Source of the DNA: JAWLGJ01 sp041685145
GTDB lineage: Bacteria; Pseudomonadota; Alphaproteobacteria; Rhodospirillales; Magnetospirillaceae
Length of the DNA stretch: 51,208 nt
Direction: 5' to 3'
Assembly (NCBI GenBank): GCA_041685145.1
Contig: JAWLGJ010000023.1
Location: forward strand, 1-51,208
Shown piece by piece: positions 33,396 through 41,261 of this stretch (its first letter is position 1; each line of letters starts with the position of its first letter). A program made the position numbers and the translations under genes. The notes beneath the pieces were generated by a model. The model was not told where the DNA came from. It saw only the letters and a list, made by a program, of their open reading frames with translations, and ran no database searches.

Positions 33396-33481
33396 GTCCA
33401 CTCCCGTTTTCCCCGCGGGCGCGGGGCGCCGCGCCCGATTTCCCACCGACGATTAGACGGCCATCGCGGCGCCTTCACCAT
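33392..33481 (-). other. Possible 29-codon leader frame before the kinase gene
   Basis: A short frame starts at an ATG inside the left arm of the inverted repeat (MVKAPRWPSN...) and its TGA overlaps the kinase ATG by four bases. The right arm encodes the same first residues (MVKAPKRSSN) in the other direction. Either the frame is a translationally coupled leader or the match simply reflects duplicated DNA. No good ribosome binding site is visible. Confidence 0.25.
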
Positions 33482-33598
33482 CGACAGGGTGATCTAGAAC
33501 AGGCGGCTTATCTCAACCCACGGGCGCCTCGATGCCGATAAGGCATGTGTTCTAAGCCACCCTGTCGATGGTCAAGGCGCCCAAACGGTCGTCTAATT
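33451..33598. repeat. Imperfect 62-bp inverted repeat between divergent transcription units
   Basis: The left arm (33451-33512) and the right arm (33537-33598) are reverse complements at 48 of 62 positions, separated by 24 bases. The core is a perfect 15-base match, ACCATCGACAGGGTG against CACCCTGTCGATGGT, with other conserved blocks ATTAGACG, GCGCCTT, TAGAACA and CTTATC. Each arm lies directly upstream of one of two divergent genes (kinase left, secreted-protein operon right) in the same orientation relative to that gene. A duplicated promoter/operator unit is the simplest reading. Confidence 0.8.
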
Positions 33599-33603
33599 CC
33601 TTC

Positions 33604-35892
33604 ATGGGACGGGGAGGCGGCGTTTTCGCTTGGCGGGGCTGGTGGCTGGCGTTGGGGCTGTTGGCGGCGGCGGTGGGGCCGGGCGGCCCCGCCCGCGCCG
33701 ATGCCTTGCGCGACGACGTTGCCGCGCTGCACGGGCAGGGCGAGGCGATGGAGCGTCAGGCGGGGCGCATCCTGGCCACCCTGCGCGAGGAGACCGAGCT
33801 TGAGATCATCCGCAAGCGCAACGCGCTCAACGCCGCCAACGAGCGTTGGCGCAGCAATCCCGAGGCGCTGGACGGCGCCGAATTCCGCCGGAAGCTGGAC
33901 GAGGCGCTGCTGATCGCGGCTGCCAATGGTCTCGATGTGGTGCGTATGCGCGCCCTTTACGATCAAATGCGGCGCTCGATCCTCACCGCCGATCTGGTGG
34001 TGCCCACGCTCCCCGCAGAGGGGCCGGCGCGGGCGGGGCCCGACCAGTGGACGGCGTTGCGCTCCTTCTTCGACTGGAGCGGTCGCCAAGCCGCCGAACT
34101 TGCCGAGGCCGAGGCCGAACGCCAGGAATTCCGCCTCGCCATGTACCGCCGCGCCGCGCGGCTGTTCATCGAAAGCCTCGTCGAGCCCGACGCCGCGCGC
34201 GCCCATGAACGCTTCCGCGCCTTCCGCCGGGCCATTCAGGACTTCCAGACCGCCGACGCCCTGCTCCTGCACGCCGAGGCCGAGGCGGTGGTGGCGACCC
34301 AGAAGCTGGTCGCCGACGTCGTCTCGGTCATCCCCGTCGCCGGCGAGGTCTTCGACGTCGTGGCGCTGGCGCGGGGCGAGACCCTGGCCGGCGAAGACAT
34401 GGGCGTCGTCGAGACGGTGGTGACGAGCCTGTTCCTGCTGCCGGGGGTGGGCGATCTGGTCCAGGTGGCGCGGCGCAGCCCCAACGCGGCGGCGGTGATG
34501 GGCAACATCGCCGCCGGCATCGAGGCCGCCACCCCGGAGGCCCTGCGGGCCGTCGCCCAGGCGGTCGGCTCGACGCCCGCGCAACTGCGGGCCTTGTCGG
34601 CGCGCCTGGGCGGGGTTCCGGGGGCGCGCGAGGCGGCGAATCGGCAAAGCCGCCTGGCGCTGATGGTCCAGGCCGAGCAGGCCGCCGCGCGGGCGGCGCG
34701 CAGCGAGACCGGCCGCGCCGCGGCGCGCGCCTGGAAGGCGGCCGAGGAGGAAGGGCGTCGCCTGGTGGAGACCCTGGGCGAGCGTCTGGCGCGCGCCGAC
34801 GGCGCCCTTACCGAGGACGTCCTCGACGCCTATCAGCGGGTGCGCCGCCACAATCTGGCCGTCAAGACGGCCCAAAACGCCGATCTCGGCGCCGTGCGCG
34901 CGCCGGTCTTCGAACTGGAGCGGCGTCTGTTCGGCACAGTCGAGGAGGTCGGCGGGCGCGTCGTCAATCGCGGCGACGGCCTCGTCGACCGGCAGGCGAT
35001 CGCGGAATTGTCGTCGCAACTGGGCGACGGTCTGCGCGCGGCGCTGCGCGGTGACGCCGCCAACGATTCCGCCGCCAGCGTCATCGCCGGCATCCGCCGC
35101 GCGGCCTTGCAAGGCGACGACGCCGCCGCCGCCGCAAGGGCCGCCGATTTCGACCTGGCGCGCCATGTCGACCCCGACAACCTGCGCATCGAGGTGTTCA
35201 ACGCCACCAACGAGGTTCCGCGCGTCGGCCGGATCGGCACCGACCGCGACATCACCTACCAACTGGTGCTGAAGGACGGCGGCCGCATCGACATTCCCGC
35301 CCGGATCGTGGAGGAGCCCTATTACCGGGCGCTGTACCAGAATCTCAATCCCGGTCGGCCGCCGCCCGCCGAGGGCTACGCCGCCTGGGGCAAGGCGATG
35401 GATCATGCCGTCACCGACGCCGTCCACCGCGAAGCCTATCGCGTCCACGGCGGCGAACTGGGCGACGTCCTGGGCGGAAGCGCGGCGCGGTTGACCTCCA
35501 GCGGCGCCGAGAGCGTGGCCGACACCTTTATCGACAAGGGGCTGCACTGGCTCGACTACGCCGACGAGGCGGCGCGCGCCGGCGATCCGTCGCTCGCCCT
35601 GATGCGCCAGGGCGAGGCGATGCGCCAGATCGTCAAGCAATACGACAACATCATCGCCCCGCGCCTGGCGCGCGAGGGGCTCGATGCCGCCGGCGTCCTC
35701 GACCCCAAGCTCCAGGCGGCGCTGGCGATGTTCCGGCGCGTGGGCGACCCGGTCGTCGAGGGCGTCGACCGGGTGGGCCGCAGCTATTCGCCGGCCGATG
35801 TCGAGGCGGCGCTGGCGGGCATGGGGCTGGACACGCGCACCGTGTTCCAGCGCCTTGCCGAGACGCTGCCGGCGGTGGAGACGCTGCGATGA
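33604..35892 (+). CDS. Large exported protein with pre-toxin-TG-like segment, function unknown
   Basis: The product has 762 residues. The chosen start (ATG 33604) gives a compact signal peptide: Arg-containing n-region, 'GWWLALGLLAAAVG', cleavage near 'PARA'. An in-frame ATG at 33568, inside the inverted repeat, would add 12 residues. The mature part is mostly helical and Ala/Arg-rich, probably coiled coil. Residues ~238-290, 'VVSVIPVAGEVFDVVALARG' followed by 'ETLAGEDMG', resemble the pre-toxin TG domain found upstream of toxin domains in polymorphic toxins. Around residue 545 a 'IGTDRDITYQL' strand starts a mixed C-terminal domain with 'EEPYYRALYQNLNPG' and 'GKAMDHAVTDAVHREAY'. I do not recognise this domain. 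The stop overlaps the next ATG, heading a six-gene operon. Confidence 0.75.
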   Translation: MGRGGGVFAWRGWWLALGLLAAAVGPGGPARADALRDDVAALHGQGEAMERQAGRILATLREETELEIIRKRNALNAANERWRSNPEALDGAEFRRKLDEALLIAAANGLDVVRMRALYDQMRRSILTADLVVPTLPAEGPARAGPDQWTALRSFFDWSGRQAAELAEAEAERQEFRLAMYRRAARLFIESLVEPDAARAHERFRAFRRAIQDFQTADALLLHAEAEAVVATQKLVADVVSVIPVAGEVFDVVALARGETLAGEDMGVVETVVTSLFLLPGVGDLVQVARRSPNAAAVMGNIAAGIEAATPEALRAVAQAVGSTPAQLRALSARLGGVPGAREAANRQSRLALMVQAEQAAARAARSETGRAAARAWKAAEEEGRRLVETLGERLARADGALTEDVLDAYQRVRRHNLAVKTAQNADLGAVRAPVFELERRLFGTVEEVGGRVVNRGDGLVDRQAIAELSSQLGDGLRAALRGDAANDSAASVIAGIRRAALQGDDAAAAARAADFDLARHVDPDNLRIEVFNATNEVPRVGRIGTDRDITYQLVLKDGGRIDIPARIVEEPYYRALYQNLNPGRPPPAEGYAAWGKAMDHAVTDAVHREAYRVHGGELGDVLGGSAARLTSSGAESVADTFIDKGLHWLDYADEAARAGDPSLALMRQGEAMRQIVKQYDNIIAPRLAREGLDAAGVLDPKLQAALAMFRRVGDPVVEGVDRVGRSYSPADVEAALAGMGLDTRTVFQRLAETLPAVETLR

Positions 35893-38174
35893 TGCGCCGC
35901 CTGCTGCTCGCGTTTGCACTGGCGCTCGCCGCGACCACCGGGGCGGCGCGGGAGGCCGCGCCGCCGAGCCGGGCCGAGATCGCCGCCGAGGCCGAATCCG
36001 TGGCCGCGCGCTATGCCGCGCAACAGCGCGAACTCGACGCCTACGAGGCGCAGGCGCGCGCCCTGGCCGAGCCGGGGACGGCGCTCGCCGCCTATCGCGA
36101 CCTTGCCCTGCGGGTCCTGGCGGTCCGCGACGACATCGCCGCCACGCAACGCCGCCTCGAGGACCTGCACCGTCTCCTGGGCGAGATGGGGCCGCAATTG
36201 CCGGCCTTCGAGATCATCGCGACCCAGGGCACCTATGACGGGCCGCCGGTGGCCGACGCGATGGCGAACGGCGCGGTGATCGCCCTGCGCGCCGTCGTCC
36301 CCGGCGCCGCCGATGCCGACCTGCTGCCCACCCGGCTGACGTGGCGGTTGCTGCGCGCCTCGGGCGCGCCGGTGCCGGCCTATGTCAAGGCCGAGGACGT
36401 GGCGGCGGCGGGGGGCGAGACGGAGACGCGGGTGCGCTTCCTTCTGCGCGACCTGCCCGAGGGCGCCTATGCGGCGGCGTTGCGCCACGAGTCGCTGGCC
36501 GATCCCAGCGTAAGCCACGAAAGCGCTTTCGCCTTCGATGTCCTTCAGCCCTTGGCGGTCGAGCGCGTCTGGGTCACCGCCACCGCCGGCGACGAGACGG
36601 GGCGAGACACGCTGGCGCCCGATGAGCGGGTGCATGTCTATGTCGCCTATCGCGGCCGGGGGCCGGTGCGGGTGGCGCTGCGGGTGACACATGCCGCGAG
36701 CGGCGCCCTGGCCTTCGCCCATGAATGGGAACGCGCCCACGAGGAGGGGCGGCGGCGGACCGGGCTGCGCCTTCCCGAGGGCACCCTGGAGGCGGGCGAT
36801 CGGCTGGTCGCCGAGATCGTCCTGGCCGACGAGGCGGGCGAGACCGAAACGGCGCGCGTCGGCTTCGCCATCGGCGGCGGTGGCGGCGGGCTGGCCCTTC
36901 GCGTGCCGCCGCGCCTAGCCGACGACGAACTCGCCACCTTCGCCATCGAGGTGCCGGAAGCCTTCCAGCCGCCCTTTGCCGTCGATGTGTCGGCGCCCGG
37001 CCTGACCGTGGCGCTGGCCGGGCCCGGCGCCCTGCACGGCACGCTTCACGGCCGCGCCATCGGCGCCGACTCCCGTCATCAGATGCGCGTCACCGTCACC
37101 GACGCCGCCGGACGGCGTGCCTCCGCCCGCGCCCATGTCACCGTCGCCGCCAAGGAATCGCCGTCGGCCGCGCCGCCGTCGGCACCGCCGGGCGCGGCGG
37201 GCACCGCGCCGCCGGTGGCCGCGCCGCCGACACCCGCGCCGCCGTCCGCCGCCGCGCGCTCCCCGGCGGCCGCGCCGCCGCCGGCAGATGCCCCCGCCGG
37301 TGGCCCCGCCACGTCACAGGCGCCGGAAGCCGCCGCGTCCCGTCCGCCGTCGGCGCCGACGGCGGCACCGGCCGCCCGGGCCGCGCAGTGCCGTCAGCGC
37401 CAAGCGGCCTATGAGGGCGCGCTGCGGCACGCCAATGACCTCGCGGGGCGCCTGAAGGCCGTTCACGACGCGCTGCACCAGCGGTTCCGAGGCGGCTATG
37501 ACGACCTCAGGGCACGGCTGGCGGCGGCCGGGGGCGAGCGGCGGGCCGATGCGGCGCTGCGGGCCGAGGCCGAGAAATACCGGCGCTACTTCGCACTGAC
37601 CAAGGAACTGGCGGCGATGTCCGACTGCGGCCAGGTCGTCTACACCCTCAAGAACAGCTGGGTCGGCCAGACATTCGCGTACCCGGCGGAGGAGGCGACC
37701 CGCCTGTGCCTGGCCTATTCCGACGCCGCGCGCGCCGCCTCGCAGGCGCGCGCCGCCGCCGCCGGCTGCCTCACCCCCGCCGGCGAGTTGCGCCCCGAAG
37801 TCGCCGAGGGTCGCGCCGCCGAGAAGACGCCGGCCCGCGAGCAACCCGGCCCCGGCGGCGCGCCGCCGCGCTGCCTCGAGGTCGAGGTCGAGGTCGAGGC
37901 CGGCCGGGTCGTCGACGGGCGCACGGTCGACGGCAGGATGAGCGACGGCAAGCTGCGCTTCGCCAGCCTGGCGCCGCGCTGCGACGCCGAGGACGCGGCG
38001 GGCACCGTCCGCGAATTTCCACACGCGACCCAGGTCTGCGGCGTCACCGTGATGTTCGACAACGCCGAGGTTATCGCCGCCATTCCCGCCTTCGCCGCCG
38101 CCGCCAAAGCCCGCGGCAACACGCATCTGGTGGTGGCGGACGGCGCGCAAATCATCGCCCACTGCCCATTGTAG
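35889..38174 (+). CDS. Exported multidomain protein with Ig-like region and Ala/Pro linker
   Basis: The 761-residue protein starts with a clear signal peptide ('MRRLLLAFALALAATTGAAR'). Residues ~20-100 are a charged helical segment, likely coiled coil. Residues ~105-420 look like three or four beta-sandwich (Ig-like) domains ending in 'MRVTVTDAAGRRASARAHVT'. A 75-residue Ala/Pro linker (~425-500) follows, then a Cys-containing C-terminal part: 'AAQCRQRQAAYEGAL', 'MSDCGQVVYTLKNSW', 'RLCLAYSDAA' and 'THLVVADGAQIIAHCPL'. The even number of Cys residues suggests disulfides. No enzyme motif is visible. It overlaps the upstream gene by four bases; the next gene is 13 bases away. Envelope binding or scaffold roles are possible. 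Confidence 0.75.
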   Translation: MMRRLLLAFALALAATTGAAREAAPPSRAEIAAEAESVAARYAAQQRELDAYEAQARALAEPGTALAAYRDLALRVLAVRDDIAATQRRLEDLHRLLGEMGPQLPAFEIIATQGTYDGPPVADAMANGAVIALRAVVPGAADADLLPTRLTWRLLRASGAPVPAYVKAEDVAAAGGETETRVRFLLRDLPEGAYAAALRHESLADPSVSHESAFAFDVLQPLAVERVWVTATAGDETGRDTLAPDERVHVYVAYRGRGPVRVALRVTHAASGALAFAHEWERAHEEGRRRTGLRLPEGTLEAGDRLVAEIVLADEAGETETARVGFAIGGGGGGLALRVPPRLADDELATFAIEVPEAFQPPFAVDVSAPGLTVALAGPGALHGTLHGRAIGADSRHQMRVTVTDAAGRRASARAHVTVAAKESPSAAPPSAPPGAAGTAPPVAAPPTPAPPSAAARSPAAAPPPADAPAGGPATSQAPEAAASRPPSAPTAAPAARAAQCRQRQAAYEGALRHANDLAGRLKAVHDALHQRFRGGYDDLRARLAAAGGERRADAALRAEAEKYRRYFALTKELAAMSDCGQVVYTLKNSWVGQTFAYPAEEATRLCLAYSDAARAASQARAAAAGCLTPAGELRPEVAEGRAAEKTPAREQPGPGGAPPRCLEVEVEVEAGRVVDGRTVDGRMSDGKLRFASLAPRCDAEDAAGTVREFPHATQVCGVTVMFDNAEVIAAIPAFAAAAKARGNTHLVVADGAQIIAHCPL

Positions 38175-38187
38175 AGGCCGTATCGAC

Positions 38188-40188
38188 ATGATCGCGACCA
38201 CCCTCGGACACCCCCTTTCAACCCCGCGCCGGCGGTTGGCCGCGATGGCGGCGAAAGCGGTCGCCGCCGCCGCCGTTCTGGGCCTCGCCGCCGGCTGCCA
38301 GCCCGCCGCCCGCGCCGCCGGCGGCGCCGCCGCGCCCGCCGCCGCGGCGCCGCCGTCGCCGCAACCGCCGCCGGCGCAGGCGAACGCCCAGCCCCAGCCC
38401 CAGAACCAGCCCCCGACGCCGACGCCGGCAAAGGCGAGGGTGACCCTGGCCGATTACGCCGAAGACGCCGCCGCCATCGAGGCGGTCTTCAGCGACGACG
38501 GCCGCGTGCTGGCCACCCTCCACCAGCGCGCCGACGCCGCCTATCTGGGGGTGTGGGATGTGACCGACCCCGACGCCCCGGCGATCACCAGGCGCGAACT
38601 TGGCGCCAAGGCGGGGTTGCGCAAGAACCTGATCCTGTCACCGGACGGACAGCGCATCACCCTGCGGCACGGCGCGGCGGACGAGTTGGCGCTGATACAT
38701 CTGAGCGGTCACAAGGCGTTGCAGCCCCTGAAGCTGGGCTTTCCGCGCGAGCAGATGATCGCCGGCGCCTTCAGCCCCGATGGCCGCACCCTGGCGGCGG
38801 CGCGGCGCTATTTCGGCCGTGGCACACGGCATCACCACGCCATCCATCTTGTCGACACCGCCACCGGCGCCGTAACGGCGACGACCGAACTGGGCTACGA
38901 ACGCGACATCGGCTGGATGCGCTACTCCCCCGACGGCCGCTTGCTGCTGGTCGGGGTCGAGAAATTCATGATGCAGTTTCGCGGCAACGACATCTACCAC
39001 GAACCCCGTGGCAAGGGCGCGATGCTGTTCGACGCCCGCAACCTGACGCTGGTCACCGATTTCGGCCTCGCCGAATACTCGTCGCGCTATTCCCTCGTGC
39101 GCGGCGGCGTCGTGCTGCCGGGCGCCAACGCCGTGGCGCTGCTGGAGAAGCGGCGGTTGGCGGTGGTGGCGCAGCCCAACCCCGTCGAACTGATCGGGCA
39201 GGCGCTGGGGGCCGACAACGTGATCGCCCATGTCGGGCATGTGGCGGTGGCCGAGGGCGATATCCTCGGAATGATCCTCTCCAAGGAGGACGAGTCGTCG
39301 TCGTTCCTGTGGATCGGGATTGTCGACGGCGACACCACCCGCTTCCTGCGCAACCACGACCTGGGGATGGAGCGGCCGCTGGCCCTGGGCGTCGGCCACG
39401 GCGGCGCGTGGCTGGTGGCGACGGCGCGGGGCCTGCGGCGCTTCCCCGCCCTGCCGCCCGGCGCCGGCCGGGCTGCGCGGCTGCTGGAGGAAGCCAAGGA
39501 AATGGTCAAGGCCGGCTTTGGGGAGGAGGCCTATGAGCGCATCGCCGAGGCTCTGGACGCCGACTGGCGCGCCGTGCGCCGCACCGGCGCCGACGTTCTG
39601 GCCCCCCACGCGCCGGCGTTGGCCGGGGGCCTGGAACTGAAGCGTTGGCGGCTGATGCGGGCCGAGGGCGATCCCGACGCCGTCTGGCCGCTGTTCGGAT
39701 TCGGGTATATGGCGGTGCGGGCCGGGCATCCGGGCGTGGTCGCGCAGGCGGCCGGCGAATTGCGCCGGGCCGGCCGGTTGGGCGAGGCTTTGGCCGGTTA
39801 TCTCGACGCCCTGGTGCTGGCGGCGCGCGGCGACGTCGACGGCGGCTATCGCCGCGCCGTCGCCGCCAGGGGCGGGCTGGAAGGCGACGATTTCGGGACG
39901 CTCGCCGGGCGTGTCACGGCCCACGCCGCCGCCTGGCAGCCGCTGTTCGCCGACCCCGCCAAACTGGCCTTCGTCATCGGCGCCGAGGTCGGCGACCTGC
40001 CCGAGGCGCCGCCGCGGACGACGGCGATGGCGCCTTATATCGACATCGACGGCAACCCGCTCGCGGTTGGCGGCGCTCCGGTCCCGGCCGCAACCCCGGC
40101 TCCGGCTCCGGCGCCGCCGGCTTCCGCTCCGGCTCCGACGCCCGCCCCGGCCCCCGCCCCCTCGGGTGGCCCGGTGGTTCTGGACTAG
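38188..40188 (+). CDS. Lipoprotein with WD40/PQQ-like propeller and helical C-terminal domain
   Basis: The 666-residue product is a lipoprotein: an Arg-rich n-region, then 'VLGLAAGC' with the lipobox Cys near residue 37. A Pro/Gln/Ala-rich tether follows to about residue 85. Residues ~90-420 are a beta-propeller with repeated 'LSPDGQRI', 'FSPDGRTLAAAR' and 'YSPDGRLLLVG' strands. Residues ~425-610 are helical and TPR-like ('AGYLDALVLAARGDVDGGY'), and the protein ends in an Ala/Pro tail. The sixth gene of the operon (41258) has the same plan and similar C-terminal blocks, so the two are paralogues. Envelope localisation is sure; function is unknown. Confidence 0.8.
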   Translation: MIATTLGHPLSTPRRRLAAMAAKAVAAAAVLGLAAGCQPAARAAGGAAAPAAAAPPSPQPPPAQANAQPQPQNQPPTPTPAKARVTLADYAEDAAAIEAVFSDDGRVLATLHQRADAAYLGVWDVTDPDAPAITRRELGAKAGLRKNLILSPDGQRITLRHGAADELALIHLSGHKALQPLKLGFPREQMIAGAFSPDGRTLAAARRYFGRGTRHHHAIHLVDTATGAVTATTELGYERDIGWMRYSPDGRLLLVGVEKFMMQFRGNDIYHEPRGKGAMLFDARNLTLVTDFGLAEYSSRYSLVRGGVVLPGANAVALLEKRRLAVVAQPNPVELIGQALGADNVIAHVGHVAVAEGDILGMILSKEDESSSFLWIGIVDGDTTRFLRNHDLGMERPLALGVGHGGAWLVATARGLRRFPALPPGAGRAARLLEEAKEMVKAGFGEEAYERIAEALDADWRAVRRTGADVLAPHAPALAGGLELKRWRLMRAEGDPDAVWPLFGFGYMAVRAGHPGVVAQAAGELRRAGRLGEALAGYLDALVLAARGDVDGGYRRAVAARGGLEGDDFGTLAGRVTAHAAAWQPLFADPAKLAFVIGAEVGDLPEAPPRTTAMAPYIDIDGNPLAVGGAPVPAATPAPAPAPPASAPAPTPAPAPAPSGGPVVLD

Positions 40189-40197
40189 GGGCCGGCG

Positions 40198-40713
40198 GTG
40201 TTGACGGCCGCCCCGGCCCGCGCGCTGGCCGCATCGCTGTGTCTGGCGGTGGCGCTGGGCGGCCTCGGCGGCTGCCGGCCGGTGCGTTCCGACGCTGAAT
40301 GGGAGGCCATGCGCCTGACCGAGGCTCTGCGGGCGGCGTTGGCCGAGGCCGCGCCCTATCACGCGGATGCGCCGCCGCGCGACGTCGCGCATCTGTGCCG
40401 GACGCTGCGCCATCTGCGCAACGGCGCCGGCGCTGCGGCGCCGTCGGCGGGTCTTCTTCCGGCGACGTGGCTGGATGAGCCGCCGACGACGCCGGGCCGG
40501 CACGCCGGTTATCGGTTCGTGGTGACCGCCGGCGCCAGGGGCATCGTGGCGGTGCCCGATCACCCCGGCGCGCGGGCGGGTACAGCCTATTACGCCCGGC
40601 TGCCGACGGGGCTTTACGAGCGCGCCGCCGACGGCTTCACCACACGGGACGGCGACCCGGCGCCGGACATCGCCGGCGACCGCGCCTGGCGTCAAGTGCG
40701 GGCAATCCGGTGA
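40198..40713 (+). CDS. Small lipoprotein with pilin-like C-terminal pattern
   Basis: The 171-residue protein starts at a GTG and has a lipoprotein signal ('LAVALGGLGGC', Cys near residue 26). Residues ~35-75 are helical. The segment 'AGYRFVVTAGARGIVAVPDH' followed by 'AGTAYYARLPTGLYERAADG' resembles the strand region of pseudopilins and of DUF2950 proteins (GYxF ... AxP ... Gxxxxxxdx.G), but the N-terminal pilin helix is missing and a lipid anchor takes its place. It lies nine bases after the previous stop and overlaps the next GTG by four bases. Confidence 0.7.
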   Translation: MLTAAPARALAASLCLAVALGGLGGCRPVRSDAEWEAMRLTEALRAALAEAAPYHADAPPRDVAHLCRTLRHLRNGAGAAAPSAGLLPATWLDEPPTTPGRHAGYRFVVTAGARGIVAVPDHPGARAGTAYYARLPTGLYERAADGFTTRDGDPAPDIAGDRAWRQVRAIR

Positions 40714-41261
40714 CGACGCGGCGCTTCCGGCGGCGGCTGGCGGTGGTGATCCTTTTGGCGCTCGGCATGACGGCCGCCGTCGGCGCCGCCGCCATCTTCG
40801 CCACCGACGTCGTCCATCTCCATGACGGCGCCGCGCCGGTGACCGACAACTCCGTCGTCGTCCTGCGGCGCTGGGAGGGCGGGCGGCAATCCTGGGAGTT
40901 GTGCGAGAACGGCCGGCTGTTCCTGCGCCAGGGGCCGGGGTGGGCGCCGGGACCACACGTCTTCATTCGCACGCGCCACCCCGACATCGCCACCTTCGAT
41001 CACTGGCGGCGCGGCCCGGAGGGCGCCGCCGCCGCCGACCAGCACCGGGGTTATCAGCTCTATCTGCGGGCGAAGGCGGCGGAGGCCGCGGGGCGGGTGG
41101 AGGTGACGCTGCCGTCGGTCGGCGAAAGCCCCGCCCTCGATTCCCGGCCGCCGCCACCGCCACGGCCGGGCATGGCCGAAGGCCGCCTGGGCTTCGACCG
41201 CCATTTCGCCGTTGATCTGGCGAGCGGAACCGTCACCCAGGTCGCGGCGCCGCCGCGATGA
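40710..41261 (+). CDS. Membrane-anchored or exported protein of unknown function
   Basis: The 183-residue product begins with a basic n-region (TTRRFRRR) and one hydrophobic helix (residues ~9-31) without a clear cleavage site, so it is probably an inner-membrane protein with a periplasmic domain. The soluble part contains 'SWELCENGRLFLRQGPGWAP', 'HVFIRTRHPDIATFDHW' and a Pro-rich stretch 'SRPPPPPRPG'. I do not recognise it. The GTG start overlaps the upstream stop, and the stop overlaps the next ATG, placing it firmly in the operon. Confidence 0.7.
   Translation: MTTRRFRRRLAVVILLALGMTAAVGAAAIFATDVVHLHDGAAPVTDNSVVVLRRWEGGRQSWELCENGRLFLRQGPGWAPGPHVFIRTRHPDIATFDHWRRGPEGAAAADQHRGYQLYLRAKAAEAAGRVEVTLPSVGESPALDSRPPPPPRPGMAEGRLGFDRHFAVDLASGTVTQVAAPPR

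Noticed and set aside
33451..33598. Invertible promoter switch or insertion-sequence ends
   Set aside because: The arms are only 24 bases apart, too close for a useful invertible segment, and no recombinase or transposase gene is nearby.
33508..35919. An 803-residue antisense frame over the exported-protein gene
   Set aside because: Its composition (Gln, His, Arg, Gly rich) is typical of shadows of GC-rich genes. The sense frame has signal peptide, overlapping neighbours and domain-like features.
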